Shown here: positions 46,101 through 56,008 of the stretch, in pieces | Position numbering within the stretch: position 1 is the stretch's first letter | Layout: every line of letters starts with the position of its first letter | Assembly (NCBI RefSeq): GCF_040958095.1 | Contig: NC_091160.1 | Location: forward strand, 38,071,996 to 38,135,995 | Reading direction: 5' to 3' | DNA: 64,000 bases | DNA from: Procambarus clarkii | Lineage: Eukaryota > Arthropoda > Malacostraca > Decapoda > Cambaridae | Notes under the pieces: model-generated | What the model was told of the DNA's origin: nothing | The model's database searches: none | The model's input: only the letters and a program-made list of their open reading frames with translations | Made by a program: the position numbers and the translations under genes

Positions 46101-49100
46101 TTTAAACTGGCTGAGAGAGGTACAGACTTTGACATGATTGGGCAATGACCCTTGACCTTCCAGTCAAAGTGACCCACAAGCACTCAGGTGGAATGGCAGA
46201 GTGGTGCCACACCTTACGCCTCAACTTCAGAAACACACAACGTGTTCCTGTGTTTTTTACGTAAAACTTGGACTGGCTTCAGTAGGGGCCTCCAGACTTC
46301 CTGTGATTTCAGCAGAAATCCGGTTGTATGACTTTTACAAGTTACGGTGGTCTATTGGTAGTGTATGCGGCTTGGCCATGATAAGGTCGTAAGTTCGTGT
46401 CCTCCTCGTTGCCCTAGTGGAATTTCCCATTTTCTGAGAGAATTAATTCCACAGCTGACTAATGGTGTACACTGTGTGCACTACAGTAGGGAAATCAGCT
46501 TGTGAATGCAAGAGTACACACACTACGGTTGTACACAATACGCGTGCAGAACCACATATTGGTTCTAAAATCATGATGTATGGACTTGGGTCTATCATGT
46601 TGGGTCTCTGTTGAGCATACATTACCATCAGGCCATTGCTATCACGAGGGTTGTTGTGCATTAAAACTGTAACTTGCTTAGCTAAATGAATTGTGGGGTT
46701 CAGTCCCTGAACCCATTATGTGCCTCTGTAACCCTTTCCACTACTGCCCACAAGATGGGTATGTGGTGCATAACAAATGAAATAAACTAACTAACTGTCC
46801 AGTTATGATTAATTAGGCCGAATTAAACATCCTTGTCTTAGAAGCAATCAATAGCCAAGGAGTTGGCCATTGTATTTGGTGTGCAGTATGACTTTTCTGT
46901 CTACGCACGGTGAGAGCGAAGGTAAGGAGACCCCATCTTGAATTTCCCAACGACCACCATGTCCCTAGCCTACAAGCTAGGGGGGAGGACATGGATAAGG
47001 ATAAGGCTACAGGCTAGGGACAAGCCTACGAAAAGGCAAGTGGAACAATCACGTAGGCGCAAGTCTACGTGATTGTGGGAGGCATCAGTGCCTCTTCCTC
47101 AATGGTCAAATTCAGAGATCTGACAGCTGGTTCCCCATGAATGCTTGTGGGGTCCCAAAGAAGCCCGCCAAAGCATCCCTTCTGCCCCTAAAGTTTGTCT
47201 AAGCCAGACGTGTGAGGTCTTACTAGATGAGCCAACTAATGGTGCACTACCTGAGCTGTCAAGTGGAGACACTGGGGAGAATATTGCACAATTATATATC
47301 AAGAGACAGTCTACAAGTCTCGTTGATGAAATAAAGATTATCATATGTATTCGAATTATCTTCAAGAATATATATATACCCGTCTTAAGTTTTTAAGAAG
47401 AATGTTCTAAACTCTGTTTTCCTAATGAACAAACATGAGTGAGTACTGCTGTATGAGACAACACATAAATTGATTGACTGATGAAGATTATGCCACCCAA
47501 GAGGTGGTACGGGCATGAATAGCCCGTAACAAAACATAGGAAAAGAAAGGAGATTAAAGGCATAGTGGGACACACCTTTGGACTAATTACCTTCTCGCTC
47601 GCCTCCTACACTTTACAGGCTTCTCTGACTGCCTCTAAAATGCTACGGTGTCATCTGGGACTAATATGCTACGGCGTCATCTGGGACTAATATGCTACGG
47701 TGTCATCTGGGACTAATATGCTACAGTCTCATCTGGGACTAATATGCTATGGTGTCATCTGGGACTAATATGCTACGGTGTCATCTGGGACTAATATGCT
47801 ACGGTGTCATCTGGGACTAATATGCTATGGTGTCATCTGGGACTAATATGCTACAGTGTCATCTGGGACTAATATGCTACGGTGTCATCTGGGACTAATA
47901 TGCTACGGTGTCATCTGGGACTAATATGCTATGGTGTCATCTGGGACTAATATGCTACAGTGTCATCTGGGACTAATATGCTATGGTGTCATCTGGGACT
48001 AATATGCTATGGTGTCATCTGGGACTAATATGCTACAGTGTCATCTGGGACTAATATGCTATGGTGTCATCTGGGACTAATATGCTACAGTGTCATCTGG
48101 GACTAATATGCTACGGTGTCATCTGGGACTAATATGCAGCATTACACACATATGTTTGTGACTTTACAAAAAGTTTTAAGTTACCAAATTCATATTAAAA
48201 TAGTCCATGGTGCCATCTTGAAAATGCATAAACCAATAATAAAAATTGTTTAAATATTATTATCCTAGAGGACTGACCAGCAGCGAAGATGACGGTGGAG
48301 ACAACCATGAGGCCGGCCATTATAATGTAGGAGAGGAAGTAGCAGTCATCACCGAAGCACTGGACAGAGTCTCGTATTTGAGCTGTTATGAATAGCCCGA
48401 CGAAGGCGCCAGCGTTGATCACCCAGTAGAAGGCGTAAAAGAACCTGCAACAGAAATGACAAGTTAAGAGAATGCTAAGATGACAACTTACCAGTTTTCT
48501 GGTTTATGTGCAAAAAACGAATTAATAACTCCATCTAACACGTCATCGAGAAAGTATTATTGAAGGAAACTAAAATGCACATGTCTTATACAAAGATTTT
48601 GCTAAATATGACCATGGAATAGGAGCCATGATCCTTCTTCCATAGTTTTCCATCATCAAGCAACAAGTCCTTGTTAACGTTTTCCTCACCAAGTCTGTTC
48701 GGGAACTTGGCTGCAACTTTTTAATTGCACTTCCTACCGTGTATAGCAAGGACAAATATTAGCCACACTACAAACCCATCTAACTCCTTTACAAAACCCA
48801 CCAACCTATGAACTCCCTCTTCCCAGCCTTCCACACCCATCAATATCCCCAATTCACCTCTGATAAACCTCCCCGACTTTAACATACCTCTTCTGTTGCT
48901 CCCGTTGTTCTGGGACTTTAAACTGGTCGGCCCCGAGGGAGGAGTACACAGCTTTCATGAGACCTGCGCAGACGCCCAGCGCCAGCATACCCAAGACTCC
49001 TGTAAATTTGGCGGCGCTGAAGGAGGCCATGATGGGGGTGACCGAAGAGAGGGAGAAGATGACGGCGCCCACTGTGCACCCGCAGCACATCAGGAACACT

Positions 49101-52100
49101 GTGCGAGCCTGTATGAGGAAGGTGACAGAGACTAAGAGGTGTTGAAGAGGTACGGGGAGTAGTATAGTGTGAGGTTGCTTGAGCGAGAGTTAAGTTCAGC
49201 TTGGAAGATATATACAAATACAAATATTTATTCAGGTAAAGTACATACATACAAGGTGAAATACAAAAGTTGATGGATTGATAGATAGAGCTATTACATA
49301 CAATGCCTAAAGCCACTATTACGCAAAGCGTTTCGGGCAGGAAAAACACTAAGACTAAAACTTAATACGAATTGAGATTAAAGTATAAATTGTGTTTAGA
49401 AAAAATAAGACAAAAATGTGAAAAGGGGGGGGGGGGGGAAACATGGTAGAAAAAAAACAAAAATACAATTTGGTCAACAAACAGCATTGTTTAAAATAGA
49501 AGACATGGGTTGACATTTTGGGGGTGAGGTAGGTTACAGGGAGTTAATTAGGTGGTACTTAGTTTTTATCTTAAACTGGTTGAGAGAGGTACAGTCTTTA
49601 ACATAATTGGGAAGGTCATTCCACATTCGAGGTCCCTTGATTTGTAAAGCATTTCTAGTTTGATTAAGTCGTACTCTTGGAATATCAAATAGGTATTTGT
49701 TTCTGGTGTGGTGCTCATGGGATCTGTTACAACCTACTAGGAAGCTTTTAAGGTCAGGAGTGACATTACAGTTCAGCGTTTTATATATAAAAAATACACA
49801 TGAGAGGACGAGAGGACGTGGAGTGACTTAATATCTAACATATTCAGAGATTTGAGTAAGGGTACCGAGTGATGTCTGGGGCCAGAGTTAGAAATTGTCC
49901 TAATAGCAGCTTTGTGTTGAGTAATTAGAGGACGTAAATGATTTTGGGTAGTAGAACCCCAAGCACAAATACCATAGTTGAGATAAAGATAGATGAGAGA
50001 GTAATAGAGCGTCACCAGGGCAGGGCGAGGTACATAATATCTGATCTTAGAGAGAATGCCAATAGTTTTTTAACCTTTTTTTGATATATTTAGAATGTGT
50101 CCCTGGAAATTCAGCTTGCGATCAATGAGAACGCCAAGGAATTTGCCATCTACTTTGTTACAAATTTGGGTATTGTTAATCCTGAGATTATTTGGTTTGA
50201 GGATTTATTGCCAAACAAAATATAGAAAGTTTTGTCAATATTGAGGGTGAGTTTGTTGGCGGTTAGCCAGTGATGGACTTTATTTAGCTCAGTATTCACT
50301 GTGACATTTAGAGCAAAGGGGTCAGGACTGGAGTAAATGAAGGTCGTGTCGTAAGCAAATAAAATTGGTATGAGATGTTGGTAGGCATTTGGGAGGTCAT
50401 TAATGTAGATGAGAAAGAGGAGAGGGCCAAGTATGCTGCCCTAGGGAACACCAATGTTGATGGGTAGGGTGGGAGAAATTGAATTATTCACAGAAACATA
50501 TTGGAGCCTGTCAGTAAGGTAAGACTTAAGGTACTGCAGGGAGTGACCTCTGACTCCATAGTGTTTTAATTTAAGAAGAAGGTTTTGGTGGTTGACAGTG
50601 TCAAAAGCTTTACGCAGTTCCACAAATAACCCAACAGGGAACTCATTTTTATTAAGAGCTGCATGTATCAAGTTAATCATACAAATAAGTGCATCGTTAG
50701 TGCTTTTTTGGGTTCTGAAGCCATATTGACAGGAGCTAAGTATATTATGTTTGGCTAGATAAGGGTAAAGCTGCTTGTAGATAAGTTTTTGAGATATTTT
50801 AGACAAGTTTGGCAGAATTGATATAGGTTTGAAGTTGTTAACATCAGTGGGATCACCACATTTGTGGACAGGGGTTACCCTCGCGTTTTTTTTAGAATAT
50901 CTGGAAAGGTTTGGAGTTCAAGTGACTTGTTGAAGAGCAATGCAATAGCAGGAGCTAAAGATCTGGAGACTTTTCTGTAAACAAGAGTTGGTATCTCCTC
51001 AAGGGCACTAGACTTGGTTTTAAGGGAAAGGATTATGTCAGTAACATCAGTGGTATTAGTAGGCATTAGGTACAGAGACTGTGAGTAGTTACCTGTAAGA
51101 TAGTCCTGAATATTAGTACTGTAAGATGGAATATCATTTGCAAGGGATGACCCAATGGAAGAGAAGAACCTATTGAACTCAAAAGCAGTGTCAGAGGCTG
51201 AAAGCAGACCATCATTATTTGGCAGGAGTATTGGTTTGTTATTTAAAATCTTCTTTGATCCCAATATTTGTGAAATTGTGTTCCATGTTTTCTTAATGTT
51301 GCCCTTTGTGTGGGTAAATTTATCTTCGTAATATTTAATTTTGGCTCTTCTAGTTATTTTAGATAGCAATGATGAGTAATTATTTGAAAATTCTTTGGAG
51401 ACGATTCCTAACCTATACTTCTTCTCAAGGTCATGTTTTTTATTAATGGATTTAAGTATCCCCTTTGTAAGCCATGGATTGTTTATAAAATTTAGTTGTG
51501 ATTTGTTTCGTTAGCATAGGACAGTGGGTGTTATAAAGGCTGAGAGTTTTTTGAAGAAAAGATTCCACTGCTAGGTTGATGTCCCCTATGTTACCTAATT
51601 CGGACTCCCAGTTGACATTAGCAGCAGCAGCTATAAAATTGCCTATGGCAGTTTCATTGTGCAGCCTAAAGCTTATCTCCCTTGTCTCTAGAGGTGGTTT
51701 GTTAATGTTAGTTAAGAGAAATGTGGAGTAATGGTCTGTAGTGCTATCGACGATTATCCGTGAAGTAAGCGGAGAGGTTATGTTGGTCCAGATGTGATCA
51801 AGAGCCGTGGCAGTACTATCAGTGATTCTAGTAGGTCTAGTGATTAAGGGTATGAGGAAGCAGGAATTCATACAGTTGAGGAAGCTGGCAGCAGTGGGGT
51901 TTTCATGCTCACAGAGGTCAATATTAAAGTCCCCTGCGATAATTTGATGGTTTTTGTTCAGTCTGTTATCTAGTATATGATTTCTAAGTTTAGAGTTGAA
52001 TTCGGACACATCAGTGTTAGGAACTCTATAGACTGCACCCACAGTCAGGACAGACTCAGCACCTTTGACTCTGAAGCTGGCGAAGATATACTCCCCACAG

Positions 52101-54775
52101 TAGTCTCTAGTTCTAATTACTTTTAAGCATGTTAGTTCTTGGTGGTAGTAAAGAGCAATACCACCACCTCTCTGAATTTGACGACAGTTGTGAATTGCTG
52201 AGTAGTTAGGCATGTTAAAGAGTTGAGTAATATCATCTTTTAACCACGTTTCAGTAAGTATAATAAAAGAGAATTCGTTGTCAATAGTTTCAATCAAGGC
52301 ACTAACATCATCGAAGTGTTTGCTTAGTGATCTTACATTCAAGTTAATTAGAGAGATATTGTGATTATGTGTTAATACATTATTTACTTCATGAGCTGTA
52401 AAATATCTGCAATTTTGATAATTAAAGTGGTGATTGTCATAGATAGTGGATAAGAGGTTTAGTTCTGGGTCTACACTTGTCTGCATGAGAAGGCTGGTTG
52501 TAGGAAAACAAGGCAAGAATGGCAATTACAAAACAAAATTTTGATATAATAGGGGGGAAAAATAAAAATAAAATAGATGATGATATATACAGATAACAGG
52601 ACCTTCACTAAGTCAACTTAGTAAAACAGAAGTTAACTTTTGCTTTTATCTCAAGACCGGATAAGACGCGTTCTGCGAGCGCTTTGTCCTGGATTCGTAT
52701 CTCGTCCGGGGAAGATTTACTTGGCGTCAATCCTTATTAACTGTAGCCTCTGTTTACCCACCAATAAAATGGGAACCTGGTTGTTAAACGATTTGGCGGG
52801 TCGTATTCCGGGGAACATAGGATTATGGACTTGTCTGAAACGCTACGCGTGATAGTAGCTGTACAATAAATAATGTAAGAGCTCTTGTCTAAATAAATAA
52901 TAATAATAAAAAACTAATGTTTGATGTTCATTACACATGATACATACAGTCAACACGCATACACACCTGGGTGAATGTTTTCACTGTGCGTACCTACCTG
53001 TGCGTAGGAGGCCTGGTCGACGACCGGGTCGCGGGGACGCTAAGCCCCGGAAGCACCTCAAGGTAATCTTCACTAGTGGCAGGTCCTAGTTATGCTTGTC
53101 TGCAGTGACAATCTTCACTATACCCACATATTTCTCCCGAGCTGTGACCCTCACAGCTCACGACCATCACTATACAACATTCACAATTCTCATTATACAC
53201 AATCCTCACTACATGCAAACAGGCGTAGATCATTAGTATATATACTGAATACAATGAATCATATGTACACGATCTTCACGCAAAGTATATTATGGTAAGG
53301 ATCCACAATACACACGATCTTCACCTGGGGTCTCTGACCAAGAGGCCTGGTCAGAGACCGGACCGCAGGGACCTTAACTCCCGGAATCATCGCAAGGAAA
53401 GGTAGTAGTAGTAGTAGTAGGCATCCATCAGTCTCAAGAGACTATGGCGTTGCGCTCTGGTTGTCGGTCTGGAGTGGCCTCTCCAGAGCGCAAAGGCAGG
53501 GTAGGTTGATACAGGGGAGAAGCTGTTACCCATGCAGCAGGTCCCCCTCTCCGCGGCACCGAAAGTCTCCAATGGAAAGGCAAACGCCAGTACGATTGAT
53601 TCCAGCGTCGTCGCAGGAACTGTCAGAAAGAAGTTGAAGGCAACAACGAACTGATTCAGAGGCTCCAGCTCCGGAGATTAAGGTAAGGTAGTAGGCATCC
53701 ATCAGTCTCAGTACACTATGGACTTGCGCACTGGCGTCGGCCTGGTCTGGAGTGGCCTCACCAGGGCGCAAAGCCAGGGTAAGTTGATTAGGGGAAGAAG
53801 CTGTTACCCAGGCAGCAGGTCTCTCCACGGCGCTGAAAGTCTCCAATGGAAAGGCATACACCAATACGATTGATTCCAGCGCCGTCAATCCTACGCCAGA
53901 CCTACCCCAGATAGGTCTGGGGTAAACATACGAGGCTATACACACAATCCTCAATATACATGACCTTCCCCTTGGCTACGCCTGGCCAACTTCGTCAGTA
54001 TACACGCCGACCACGAAAACAGGTTCGTATTGATATATAAGATGCAATTTGCGACCTTAATTCTAACTTGGATTAAAGACCAAACACGTACACTTGTTTG
54101 TCTTGCCTGCCTTTCTCCTTATAATTCTGAGCGCGCTCCCTGATGCCCTCATTCCTTACCTTACCTGATGTATACCTTGATAATCCCGGCTGTTGATAAT
54201 TTGTCAGTTACCCCGACTGCTCTTTACGGCAATCTTTTGGTGCTCTCACAACCATGGCTGGCAATGTTTATTGGTAACTAATTGAGTCACAAACACTAGA
54301 AATAATTTTTTCAGTGTCCGGGTAGTTAGAAAATGGAATGCACTAGGCAGCAGTGTGGTGGAGGATGGCTCCACACACACAGTTTCAAATGTAGATATGA
54401 TAAGAGCCCAACAGGCTCAGCAATCTTTACATCAGTTGATTGATGGTTGAGAGACGGATCAAAGAGCCAAAGCTCAATCCACGCAAGCACAACACGGGGA
54501 GTATACACACACACCCGACCCACCTTGCCCAGATAGACATCGGCCAGGATGGCGCCGGCAATGGGGGCGAGGTAGACGAGGCCTTCCATGATGGCCTTGA
54601 CCGTCGTGGCCGAGGAGGAGGTGAAGCCCAACATCCGCTGCATGTAGAACACAGCACCGCCGAAGAGCCCGTAGTAGACGAGGCGCTCGAGCAGATAGGA
54701 CACCAGGATGACTATGGCCCCTCGAGGGTAGGCCATCATGACCGCCCCGCCAGACCTCCTTCTTCCATACGCCAT
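42545..54775 (-). CDS. SLC15-type (PTR2/POT) oligopeptide transporter, 5 coding exons, 682 aa
   Basis: Exons 54775-54524, 49108-48888, 48444-48278, 44832-44030 and 43150-42545 join in matching phases to 682 residues. SLC15 family members move di/tripeptides with protons across plasma or lysosomal membranes. Family landmarks are YLLERLVYYG (27-36, TM1), YLAPIAGAILADVYLGK (TM2-3), GADQF (TM4), RFFYAFYWVINAGAF (TM5), PLFWVLF (282-288, TM7), and PQYVLITIGEVLFSVSGMDF then AYSQAP (TM10-11). An extracellular beta-rich domain of about 200 residues sits between TM9 and TM10, as in PEPT1/PEPT2. Against remembered PEPT1 the first Glu of ExxER is Tyr27, the proton-site His of TM2 aligns with Ala61 (Lys60 adjacent), and the DQQGSRW block is YQTFTSM; Arg273, Trp285 and acidic Asp587 are kept. 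It is therefore a divergent member. The start is supported by an in-frame TGA 15 nt upstream. A sense-oriented LINE and a minisatellite lie in its introns. Confidence 0.92.
43151..44029. other. SLC15 intron 4 with a 21-bp minisatellite
   Basis: Between exons 4 and 5. A degenerate ATCTTAAGATGAAGCAGC-type minisatellite, about 5.5 units, lies at about 43408-43530; each unit contains the palindrome CATCTTAAGATG. The rest is AT-rich. Confidence 0.6.
43408..43530. repeat. 21-bp minisatellite with palindromic units
   Basis: Units of CATCTTAAGAYRAAGCAG type alternate G/A variants. It lies in SLC15 intron 4. Confidence 0.85.
44030..44832 (-). CDS. SLC15 coding exon 4
   Basis: The acceptor ATATTACAG|GT completes Gly214; the donor is AAA|GTGAGT (phase 0); 803 nt. 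It encodes the cytosolic TM6-7 linker (WLDRAQDKF), TM7 (LLLFCTFPLFWVLF), TM8, TM9 and the first half of the extracellular domain (VEAKVTASCLAPDMRQVRVR). Confidence 0.92.
44915..45068 (-). repeat. tRNA-derived SINE (family F), copy 1
   Basis: On the minus strand it has A-box-like TGGTCTAGTGGTGGAGTATT and B-box GGTTCGTGACC. It is an inverted match to 46275-46440. Confidence 0.7.
45112..45435 (-). repeat. tRNA-derived SINE (family C), one and a half copies
   Basis: The unit reads GGGAAAGCGCCAAGACATTA on the plus strand. The minus-strand head, from 45430, has TAGGGCGACGGTCTCGCTTC and B-box GGCGTTCAAGCCCCGACC. A partial 3' copy precedes it at 45112-45200. Confidence 0.7.
45518..45790 (+). repeat. 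tRNA-derived SINE (family B), full length
   Basis: Head GTCTCCGTGGTGTAGTGGTA, B-box GGTTCGTATCC, body to CCTGCCCGAAACGCTACGCG, then a short AT-rich tail. The last part matches the 3' UTR of the LINE at 49.2-52.6 kb. Confidence 0.85.
45795..46150 (-). mobile_element. LINE 3' UTR fragment (49.2-52.6 kb family)
   Basis: Matches 49270-49620: TAGAGCTAGTACATACAATA, CGCATAGCGTTTCGGACAAG, AACAGCATTGTTTAAAATAG, GAGAGAGGTACAGACTTTGA. Confidence 0.8.
46275..46440 (+). repeat. tRNA-derived SINE (family F), copy 2
   Basis: It has CTTCAGTAGGGGCCTCCAGA, then TGGTCTATTGGTAGTGTATG and TAAGTTCGTGTCC. It is inverted relative to copy 1. Confidence 0.7.
46670..46800 (+). mobile_element. I-type LINE 3' tail
   Basis: ACTTGCTTAGCTAAATGAAT, GTGGGGTTCAGTCCCTGAAC, CACAAGATGGGTATGTGGTG, ending AAATAAACTAAC. 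The same tail as 37335-37595. Confidence 0.8.
47639..48137. repeat. 26-bp minisatellite, about 19 units
   Basis: Perfectly phased units of TGCTACGGTGTCATCTGGGA plus CTAATA, with C/T and G/A variants at three positions. It lies in SLC15 intron 3, about 140 bp from exon 3. Confidence 0.95.
48278..48444 (-). CDS. SLC15 coding exon 3
   Basis: The acceptor CTGTTGCAG|G completes Arg158; the donor is GCTG|GTCAGT (phase 1). It encodes FFYAFYWVINAGAFVGLFIT (TM5) and a TM6 segment ending TVIFAAG, with three cysteines in the loop between them. Confidence 0.9.
48445..48887. other. SLC15 intron 2, nothing recognised
   Basis: Short intron with no supported element. Confidence 0.4.
48888..49108 (-). CDS. 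SLC15 coding exon 2
   Basis: Acceptor CCTCATACAG, donor AAGAG|GTATGT (phase 2), 221 nt. It encodes ARTVFLMCCGCTVGAVIFSL (TM3), TM4, and AVYSSLGADQFKVPEQREQQ, the PTR GxDQF segment. Confidence 0.9.
49205..52560 (-). mobile_element. Nearly full-length Jockey/CR1-superfamily LINE
   Basis: Reading on the minus strand, the AP endonuclease (52525-51452) has LNVRSLSKHFDDVSALIE, ILTETWL, GGGIALYY, IIAGDFNIDL and TDHYSTF, the catalytic order of the family. A linker follows (51369-50875: TFPDILKKTRG), then the RT (50806-50441: YGFRTQKSTNDALIC, LRKAFDTVNH) and the RT end (50015-49773: LVTLYYSLIYLYLNYGICAW). The 3' UTR runs to an (AATATTTGT)-like tail at 49205. Frames are interrupted at about four places, and the RT block reads FAYD where the family has FADD, so it is dead. 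No ORF1 was recognised. It lies in SLC15 intron 1 in the sense direction. Confidence 0.88.
52645..52910 (+). repeat. tRNA-derived SINE (family B), copy 3
   Basis: The head is partly lost; it keeps TGCGAGCGCTTTGTCCTGGA, TTCGTATCTCGTCC and GTCTGAAACGCTACGCGTGA, ending in (AAT)n at 52890-52910. Confidence 0.78.
52911..53400. other. Intronic, with two SINE-A 3' fragments
   Basis: Plus-strand SINE-A 3' pieces at about 53005-53070 (GAGGCCTGGTCGACGACCGG) and 53335-53400 (GAGGCCTGGTCAGAGACCGG). The rest is CA-rich, with no gene. Confidence 0.6.
53401..53935 (-). repeat. Tandem pair of a CATCAGTCTCAAGAGAC repeat
   Basis: Two copies, about 53401-53685 (with a (GTA)n start) and 53690-53935, share GTAGGCATCCATCAGTCTCA, GGAGTGGCCTC and GAAAGTCTCCAATGGAAAGG. 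It resembles a widespread SINE-like domain remembered from other invertebrates. The open frames on the minus strand (up to 142 codons) are not shared in frame and are unlikely to be coding. Confidence 0.6.
53936..54309. other. Intronic, nothing recognised
   Basis: No supported feature. Confidence 0.35.
54310..54508 (+). mobile_element. CR1 LINE (subfamily B) 3' end
   Basis: It keeps the AGTTAGAAAATGGAATGCAC...GTGTGGTGGAGGATGGCTCC region, then TTGATTGATGGTTGAGAGAC and CTCAATCCACGCAAGCACAA. It ends about 15 bp from the splice donor of SLC15 exon 1, antisense to the gene. Confidence 0.75.
54524..54775 (-). CDS. SLC15 coding exon 1 (start codon)
   Basis: 84 codons from ATG at 54775 to the donor AAG|GTGGGT, phase 0. 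It encodes a short basic N-terminus (MAYGRRRSGG), TM1 with YLLERLVYYG, TM2 and the start of the TM2-3 loop (LADVYLGK). A possible acceptor (ATACTGAAACAG) about 22 nt upstream of the ATG suggests a further 5' non-coding exon. Confidence 0.88.
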
Positions 54776-54835
54776 GACGCCTCTCTTGCTTCACCTGTTT
54801 CAGTATAAACACAATTATAAAACATAATGAAAGAT

Positions 54836-55430
54836 GCCTGGATTTGTTCTTATTTTAAACATTGTGAGAGAAGCCTATGCTAAACTTGCATAATTTCAAA
54901 ATAACTTTTAAATACATGGATGAAAGGGGATACTTTACAAAAATTCACGAGATTTGTGAAACTGACATGGGAGTACGCAGTAGTTGTATGGTGGCCACAT
55001 GTAAAAAGATACATACACAAAATATAAAGGGTAAAAAGACAAGCCACCAAATGGCTTTCAGACCAAAAGCCCACAAGAGCTATGAGCTTGAGGCGCAAAA
55101 CAGGCACAAGCGAGGAAAGAGAAGGTAAAGAGATATAATCACAACATAAAACCCCTCACAGGAATCAAAAAATTTACCAAAGTGGAATTATTAAAACTTG
55201 AGACTTCTGGAATAAGAGGCCACAGACTAAAGCTTAGAAAGGAATAGTGTCGAAAAGGTATGCAAAAGTTCTCCTTTGCGAACAGAGTTGTAGAAGATTG
55301 CAACAATTTAAGGGATGTCAGTAGAGGTCAAAACTATCAGCGGGTTCAGTCATATGACAAAGATGAAGGGGAAGACGGGACACCACGAGCGTTGCTCACA
55401 TCCTGCAACTACACTTAGATAATTATAAAC
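54836..55430 (+). mobile_element. CR1 LINE C-terminal fragment, decayed
   Basis: Matches subfamily A: AGAAGCCTATGCTAAACTTG, AACTTTTAAATACATGGATG, GGCCACAGACTAAAGCTTAG, ending ACCACGAGCGTTGCTCAC and TTAGATAATTA. Many breaks. Together with the tail at 54310-54508 it brackets SLC15 exon 1. Confidence 0.7.
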
Positions 55431-55904
55431 TCACACACACATAACGTAACTGCAGGTACCTCTTGATCTTGGTAGCATAATACACATTTTATCACCACCT
55501 AAAAGATGGTTTATTTAGTAAAATTCAGTTTTTTTCAGTCATGAGTAGTCATTATGAATTATATAATACTGTCAACATTCCTTATTTTTTTCGATCAACT
55601 TTTCCCAGAATTTCATTACTTGAACAGACGCGTGGATTTACTTCATGTACACAGAACATGAAGTAAACCTTGATGAATAATATGGTAACGTTGTTTGTAG
55701 GCAACGTCACCCCTTCTAACGTAACCCCACAACCATTCCTGGAACTGTCTACCTACACAACCTCAAGCTCATATGCAAAAATATCAAACTGATAGCACCG
55801 ACCTCTGCACATTCAGAGATGACATTTTACTGTATTAGATATGAACAGTAATGGTGAGCTTACCAGAGTGAACAACTGTGGTGGGGAGGAGCTGCGGTAC
55901 TCAC
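55431..55904. other. Nothing recognised
   Basis: Ordinary AT-rich sequence between a LINE fragment and the orphan exon. Confidence 0.35.
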
Positions 55905-56008
55905 CGTGTTCAGGTCCACACTGACCCCAGTAGCATCAGTAACAGCCAGCTGCCCAACAGTTGTGGTGGGGAGGCTGGCTGTTACTTTAACATAGATCTT
56001 AATGTCAT
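55905..56008 (-). pseudogene. Orphan SLC15-like extracellular-domain exon
   Basis: On the minus strand an acceptor-like ATCTGTAG precedes 56008 and a strong donor ACG|GTGAGT follows 55905. The frame between encodes DIKIYVKVTASLPTTTVGQL and AVTDATGVSVDLNT. This parallels the end of SLC15 exon 4 (VEAKVTASCLAP...LLVTSTGVLALP...DADTK), which also ends in phase 0 at GTGAGT. No partner exons are found around it, so it looks like a leftover of a paralogue. Similarity is short, so confidence is limited. Confidence 0.45.

Larger units (their letters stand above)
44833..48277. other. SLC15 intron 3, a SINE/LINE cluster
   Basis: It contains SINE-F (44915-45068), SINE-C (45112-45435), a LINE tail (45432-45515), SINE-B (45518-45790), a LINE 3' UTR (45795-46150), SINE-F (46275-46440), an I-type LINE tail (46670-46800) and the 26-bp minisatellite (47639-48137). 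The stretch 46800-47460 holds nothing I recognise; an 83-codon frame at 47145-47396 is unexplained. Confidence 0.6.

Noticed and set aside
47639-48137. CRISPR-like regular array (also 21754-21993)
   Set aside because: Units are directly adjacent with no unique spacers; these are eukaryotic minisatellites.
53526-53954. 142-codon minus-strand frame
   Set aside because: It lies across a tandem dispersed repeat, and the neighbouring copy does not keep the frame.
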